From the NCBI GenBank assembly GCA_002321305.1, contig DCMF01000043.1, positions 1 to 22,872 of the forward strand: 22,872 nucleotides of DNA, read 5' to 3'. Below, one piece after another: positions 19,843 to 22,872 of the stretch. Below the pieces are notes generated by a model. That model saw only the letters and a list, made by a program, of their open reading frames with translations. It made no database searches and had not been told where the DNA came from. A program made the position numbers and the translations under genes. How positions within the stretch are numbered: the first letter of the stretch is position 1; each line of letters starts with the position of its first letter. This DNA is from Verrucomicrobia bacterium UBA1629. GTDB lineage: Bacteria; Verrucomicrobiota; Kiritimatiellia; RFP12; UBA1067.

Positions 19843-22527
19843 ATGGCAACCTACAAGATCATCGGAAAGCGGTTTCTCCGCAAGTACACGGCGGACGTCC
19901 GCACGCCCGTCTACGCGGCGGCGACGGACGCCGCGCGCATCGTCGCGGAGTTCTGCAACGTGCCCTGGGAGGCCTCTCCCGTCCGCCGGGCGGAGATGCC
20001 GCCGCACGGCGACGAGGCGAACCCCGCGAACCGCGAGTGCTTCGACGCCGCGCTCTTCTGCGCGGAGCATTCGGACGGCCTCCACCGCGCCTGCGCCAAC
20101 GCCGCCGTCTACCGCTTCACGCTCCCGGACGCGGCGGTCGGCGCGTCCCTCTCGTCCCTCTCCGTCACGGTGACGAGCGACCCCTACAACGCGAACGGCG
20201 CGCGCCTCCACGTCTTCACGAGCGCGACGGGCGAGATCCCGACGAGCTGCCGCGCGGTGCGCGGCGACGGCGCGGACGGCGAGCCGCTGGCGGACGGGAC
20301 GACTTCCGCCGGCGTCGCGCCGCGCGAGACGAGGACGGTGAGCAAGAAGGACTACTGGCACCCCGTGACGGCAACGGCGACGCTCGCGCCGACGGGCGGG
20401 CTCGCCCTCAAGAAGTACCTCTTCGTCGCGGTCGTCCTGGAGAGCTACGCGACGACGCGCGGCAACTGGCTGGAGGGGTCGTCGTTCATCGACAACCTCG
20501 TCACCGTCGAGACGTCCGCAGCCGTCAGCGGCTGGACGGACGGCGGGACCTACGACCTCTCGGGCGGCACGGCGCGCTCCTTCGCCGTCGTCGAGGGCGG
20601 CGTCATGGCGGCGCGGCCGGCGGGCGACGGCGGCGTGCGCGCCCTCACCGTCCAGCGCACCGGCGACGACTTCGCGAGGACGCACGCCGCGCCCGAAGAC
20701 GCCGCCGCCGCGCTCTACCGCCGCGCGCAAGTCGCCGGCATCCGCACCCTCGACCTCTCCGGCGGATTCTCCGCCGCGACGTTCGCCACGCCGTTCCTCT
20801 CCGGCGCGGCGAAGAACGTCTCCGTCTTCCCCGCCCTGTCCCCGAGCGCGAACCGCGTCGTCAACGGCGCGGTCGTCGCCGACGCGGACAAGTACACGAC
20901 CGTGACCGGCGACTTCGCCGCGGGCACTTTCCCGGACCTCCAGGGGATGTTCGTCGTCTCCACGACGACGAGCACGGGCGCCAACGCGAAGCTGTCCTCC
21001 TCGAACACCCTCGCGTCGGCCGCTTCCGGCGACGTCGCGACGAACCTCGCAGACCTCAAGAGCATGATCGTCGCCGACGGAGGGATCGGATCGGCAGGCT
21101 ACCTCCACCGTACGGGATCGTCAAGCCCTGTCTTCCTCTGCACGAAAAAGAGCTTTCCGACCGCGTCAGCGGGCTCTTATGGAAACCCTCTAAGCGCAAC
21201 CCTGTCGGGCGGGAAGGTCACTCTCGTGGGGGCTCCTTCCGTGACGTGGCAGAATTGCGGCGGCAAGGCTCTCATCGTCCCGGCCTACTCCTACGGGACG
21301 ACCTATGCCACGAATGAGCTGATAACATATCCGCTTTGTCACAACGCGACCGCGAAGACGATTACAGTATTCAGCAGCACCGTCGTGCCAGAAATCGCCT
21401 ACGTCGGAACGGTGACGGCGATCCGCCCGCTGTTCGTGCCAAGGTCGATGGCGCAGATCGCGTTTATCGTCTCGGGCGACCTCGAGTCCGTCTTTGGCGT
21501 GCCGTGCAGGAACTTCGCGCTCGTGACGATCTCGCAAGACGGCGAGACGGTGTCCGCGATCGTGCCGGAATGCGACGCGCTCATCACGCCCGACAGCTAC
21601 AGGAACTTCGCCGTGTCAGTCCCCGTCTGCGGCGGGAACTTCGTGATGGACGAGTTCTACGTGACGGGCGGCTTCACGACCCTCGGCGGCGAGCCCTGCG
21701 AGATCGCCGCGCACGTCTCCGGCACGACCGTCACCCCGATCGCGCTCCCGGCGGGGACGCGCCCGCCCGAATACTTCCTCTTCTGCGACGCGGCGGGCGC
21801 GACGGCCGGAAAGTCCGCGTTCTGGGTCGATGCGCAGCCCGATGCGGCGGACTTCACGACCTACGCCGCCCCGAAGGCGGCGGTCACGGACGCGCAGTCG
21901 GCGTTCGGGCTGCGGCGGCTCTACGCCGACCTCTACGGCGGCGCGCTGCCGGCGGCGACCGTCTCCGCGACGGCGAGGCCGGGCGCGGCGTTCGTCGTGC
22001 GGGGCGACGAGATCGCGGTCAGGACCGGCGCGGGCGACGACGACGTGGCGAGCGCGAAGTGCTGGAACCTGTCGGCGTCCGTCCTCGTCGTGCCGTTCTC
22101 GTGCCCGCGAGACTTCTGCGCGAGCCGGGTCAGGCTCGACTGGCCTGCCGTCGCGGCGACGGCGGGGGCGAGGGTGAACGTCTGGCTGAAGCGCGGCGAG
22201 TACCTGCGCGCCTACCCGACGAGCTACCCGAAGGAGCTCTTCACGGGCGAGGCGAGGGAGTCCGGCGGGTGGGAGCTCGTCGGCACCGTCACCCCGGCGA
22301 ACGCGACGGCGGGCACGGCGACGCTCGACGTCGACCCGATCACGGACGACACGGCGACGCTGATGTTCGTCGCGTTCGTCGGGCAGGACGACTTCAACCC
22401 GTCCGCCGACATGGCGCTCCCTCGCGGCATCGGGGCCTTGAACGTCAACGAGGTCACGGGCACGCAGAGCGGCCTCGACACGGGCTTCAGTCCGGACATC
22501 ACGCTTCTGGGAGAAATCGGGAAATGA
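19843..22527 (+). CDS. Large tail protein, probable receptor-binding protein
   Basis: An 894-residue protein. ATG 19843 has CAAGGAGCGAG upstream; the upstream extension of the frame is a shadow of the preceding gene. Two beta-sandwich-like modules of similar layout are seen: near the N-terminus (VYRFTLPDAAVGASLSSLSV and ARLHVFTS, then LFVAVVLESY) and near the C-terminus (SVLVVPFSCPRDFC and ARVNVWLKRGEYLR, then LMFVAFVGQDDF). Between them are long beta-rich Ala/Ser/Thr/Gly regions. Size, position at the end of the tail region and sandwich modules suggest a receptor- or glycan-binding protein; a side tail fibre or base-plate protein is also possible. A segment at about 21130-21430 has clearly lower GC and unlike codon use (ATA, TCA, CTT), hinting at recent exchange in the likely host-range part. 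Confidence 0.6.
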   Translation: MATYKIIGKRFLRKYTADVRTPVYAAATDAARIVAEFCNVPWEASPVRRAEMPPHGDEANPANRECFDAALFCAEHSDGLHRACANAAVYRFTLPDAAVGASLSSLSVTVTSDPYNANGARLHVFTSATGEIPTSCRAVRGDGADGEPLADGTTSAGVAPRETRTVSKKDYWHPVTATATLAPTGGLALKKYLFVAVVLESYATTRGNWLEGSSFIDNLVTVETSAAVSGWTDGGTYDLSGGTARSFAVVEGGVMAARPAGDGGVRALTVQRTGDDFARTHAAPEDAAAALYRRAQVAGIRTLDLSGGFSAATFATPFLSGAAKNVSVFPALSPSANRVVNGAVVADADKYTTVTGDFAAGTFPDLQGMFVVSTTTSTGANAKLSSSNTLASAASGDVATNLADLKSMIVADGGIGSAGYLHRTGSSSPVFLCTKKSFPTASAGSYGNPLSATLSGGKVTLVGAPSVTWQNCGGKALIVPAYSYGTTYATNELITYPLCHNATAKTITVFSSTVVPEIAYVGTVTAIRPLFVPRSMAQIAFIVSGDLESVFGVPCRNFALVTISQDGETVSAIVPECDALITPDSYRNFAVSVPVCGGNFVMDEFYVTGGFTTLGGEPCEIAAHVSGTTVTPIALPAGTRPPEYFLFCDAAGATAGKSAFWVDAQPDAADFTTYAAPKAAVTDAQSAFGLRRLYADLYGGALPAATVSATARPGAAFVVRGDEIAVRTGAGDDDVASAKCWNLSASVLVVPFSCPRDFCASRVRLDWPAVAATAGARVNVWLKRGEYLRAYPTSYPKELFTGEARESGGWELVGTVTPANATAGTATLDVDPITDDTATLMFVAFVGQDDFNPSADMALPRGIGALNVNEVTGTQSGLDTGFSPDITLLGEIGK

Positions 22528-22534
22528 AAGCATC

Positions 22535-22672
22535 ATGAAGAAGAGAACACTCATCGCCGCCGCGCACGTCGTCCTGGCGCATGCCGGCCCCGCCGCCCTC
22601 ACAGGCCCGGCGGTGACGTCGATACCGTCAACGGCAAAGGGCACACAGGAGTTTTACGCGAAATGGATCTAA
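22535..22672 (+). CDS. Short signal-peptide ORF cut by an in-frame TAA
   Basis: A 45-codon ORF starting 8 bases after the previous stop. The first ~23 residues (MKKRTLIAAAHVVLAHAGP) are a Sec signal with A-H-A cleavage. After the TAA at 22670-22672, the same frame stays open for 65 codons to TAG at 22868-22870, reading PDNKSWTTTRASTHEIVMAV and onward, and a 111-residue secreted product is possible without this stop. It may be a broken gene, a sequencing error or two genes. No ribosome site is obvious before the ATG. Function unknown. Confidence 0.4.
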   Translation: MKKRTLIAAAHVVLAHAGPAALTGPAVTSIPSTAKGTQEFYAKWI

Positions 22673-22872
22673 CCTGACAACAAGAGTTGGACGACCACAC
22701 GAGCCTCGACGCATGAAATCGTCATGGCTGTGGGTTGGCCGAATTTTCCCTTCGAGGCGGTTGCTGGCGCGCTTGGACGGGTGTATGACAAGAAAGTGAC
22801 ATTGGCCGTGGAAGTTGCTCATGCCGCCGTCCGCGCCGCCGTCTTGAGCGTGGATCGCTCGCGCCAGTAGGT
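22673..22872 (+). other. Open, less GC-rich stretch at the right edge
   Basis: The frame of the interrupted ORF is open from 22673 to TAG at 22868-22870 with no early start except ATG near 22725 (MAVGWPNFPFEAVAGALGRV). The first half is less GC-rich than most of the window. No other feature is recognised, and no ribosome site is obvious for an independent start. The window ends two bases after the stop. Confidence 0.3.

Noticed and set aside
1..22872. CRISPR array, diversity-generating retroelement or integrase/attachment site
   Set aside because: No regularly spaced repeats, no reverse transcriptase and no recombinase motif were seen; the repeats present are short tandem or coding repeats.

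Overview
The window is one continuous, entirely plus-strand stretch of a double-stranded DNA tailed phage or prophage of high GC content (roughly two thirds G+C by eye). It covers the end of an early/replication region, the DNA-packaging and head genes, an unusual block of exported proteins, a lysis cassette and the start of the tail/fibre region. No integrase, tRNA, CRISPR, host housekeeping gene or recognisable endolysin is visible. Host: a Gram-negative-type envelope is implied by an overlapping inner/outer spanin pair. The intergenic sequence at 14631-14882 and the octamer repeat at 2841-2880 resemble interspersed repeats that I associate, from memory only, with Verrucomicrobiota/Lentisphaerota/Kiritimatiellota-like genomes, so the host guess is tentative.

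Layout. 1-503: end of a beta-helix-like protein and a small Lar-like zinc protein, perhaps frameshifted. 500-3231: a DnaB-type helicase, two small phage proteins (one Cys-rich), an octamer repeat, and a 112-residue protein just before the large terminase. 3228-5300: large terminase. 5301-5491: a regulatory gap with a perfect 14-bp palindrome and a structured leader. 5492-9757: acidic scaffold, major capsid protein (with an apparent inserted carbohydrate-binding-like module), strong hairpins, portal. The order terminase-scaffold-capsid-portal is not the usual one (portal normally precedes scaffold and capsid). 9768-14630: a tightly overlapped block in which five consecutive or near-consecutive products carry Sec-type signal peptides and two more carry membrane segments. 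14631-14882: host-like interspersed repeat sequence sitting inside the lysis region. 14883-15581: a small helical protein and an Rz/Rz1-like spanin pair. 15578-22527: a probable neck/adaptor protein with carbohydrate-binding-like motifs, a 769-residue protein with eight beta-hairpin repeats, a fibre-like protein and an 894-residue probable receptor-binding protein. 22535-22872: a signal-peptide ORF broken by an in-frame TAA.

Most junctions use ATGA or GTGA stop/start overlaps, so the genes are probably translated as long coupled operons, with new transcription or regulation most likely at 5301-5491 and attenuation or termination at 7581-7643. The least explained part is the exported-protein block (9989-14354): a fibre-like protein and four further secreted proteins of no recognisable family, between the portal and the lysis genes. 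All family assignments come from motifs and position read by eye; none was checked by a database search.
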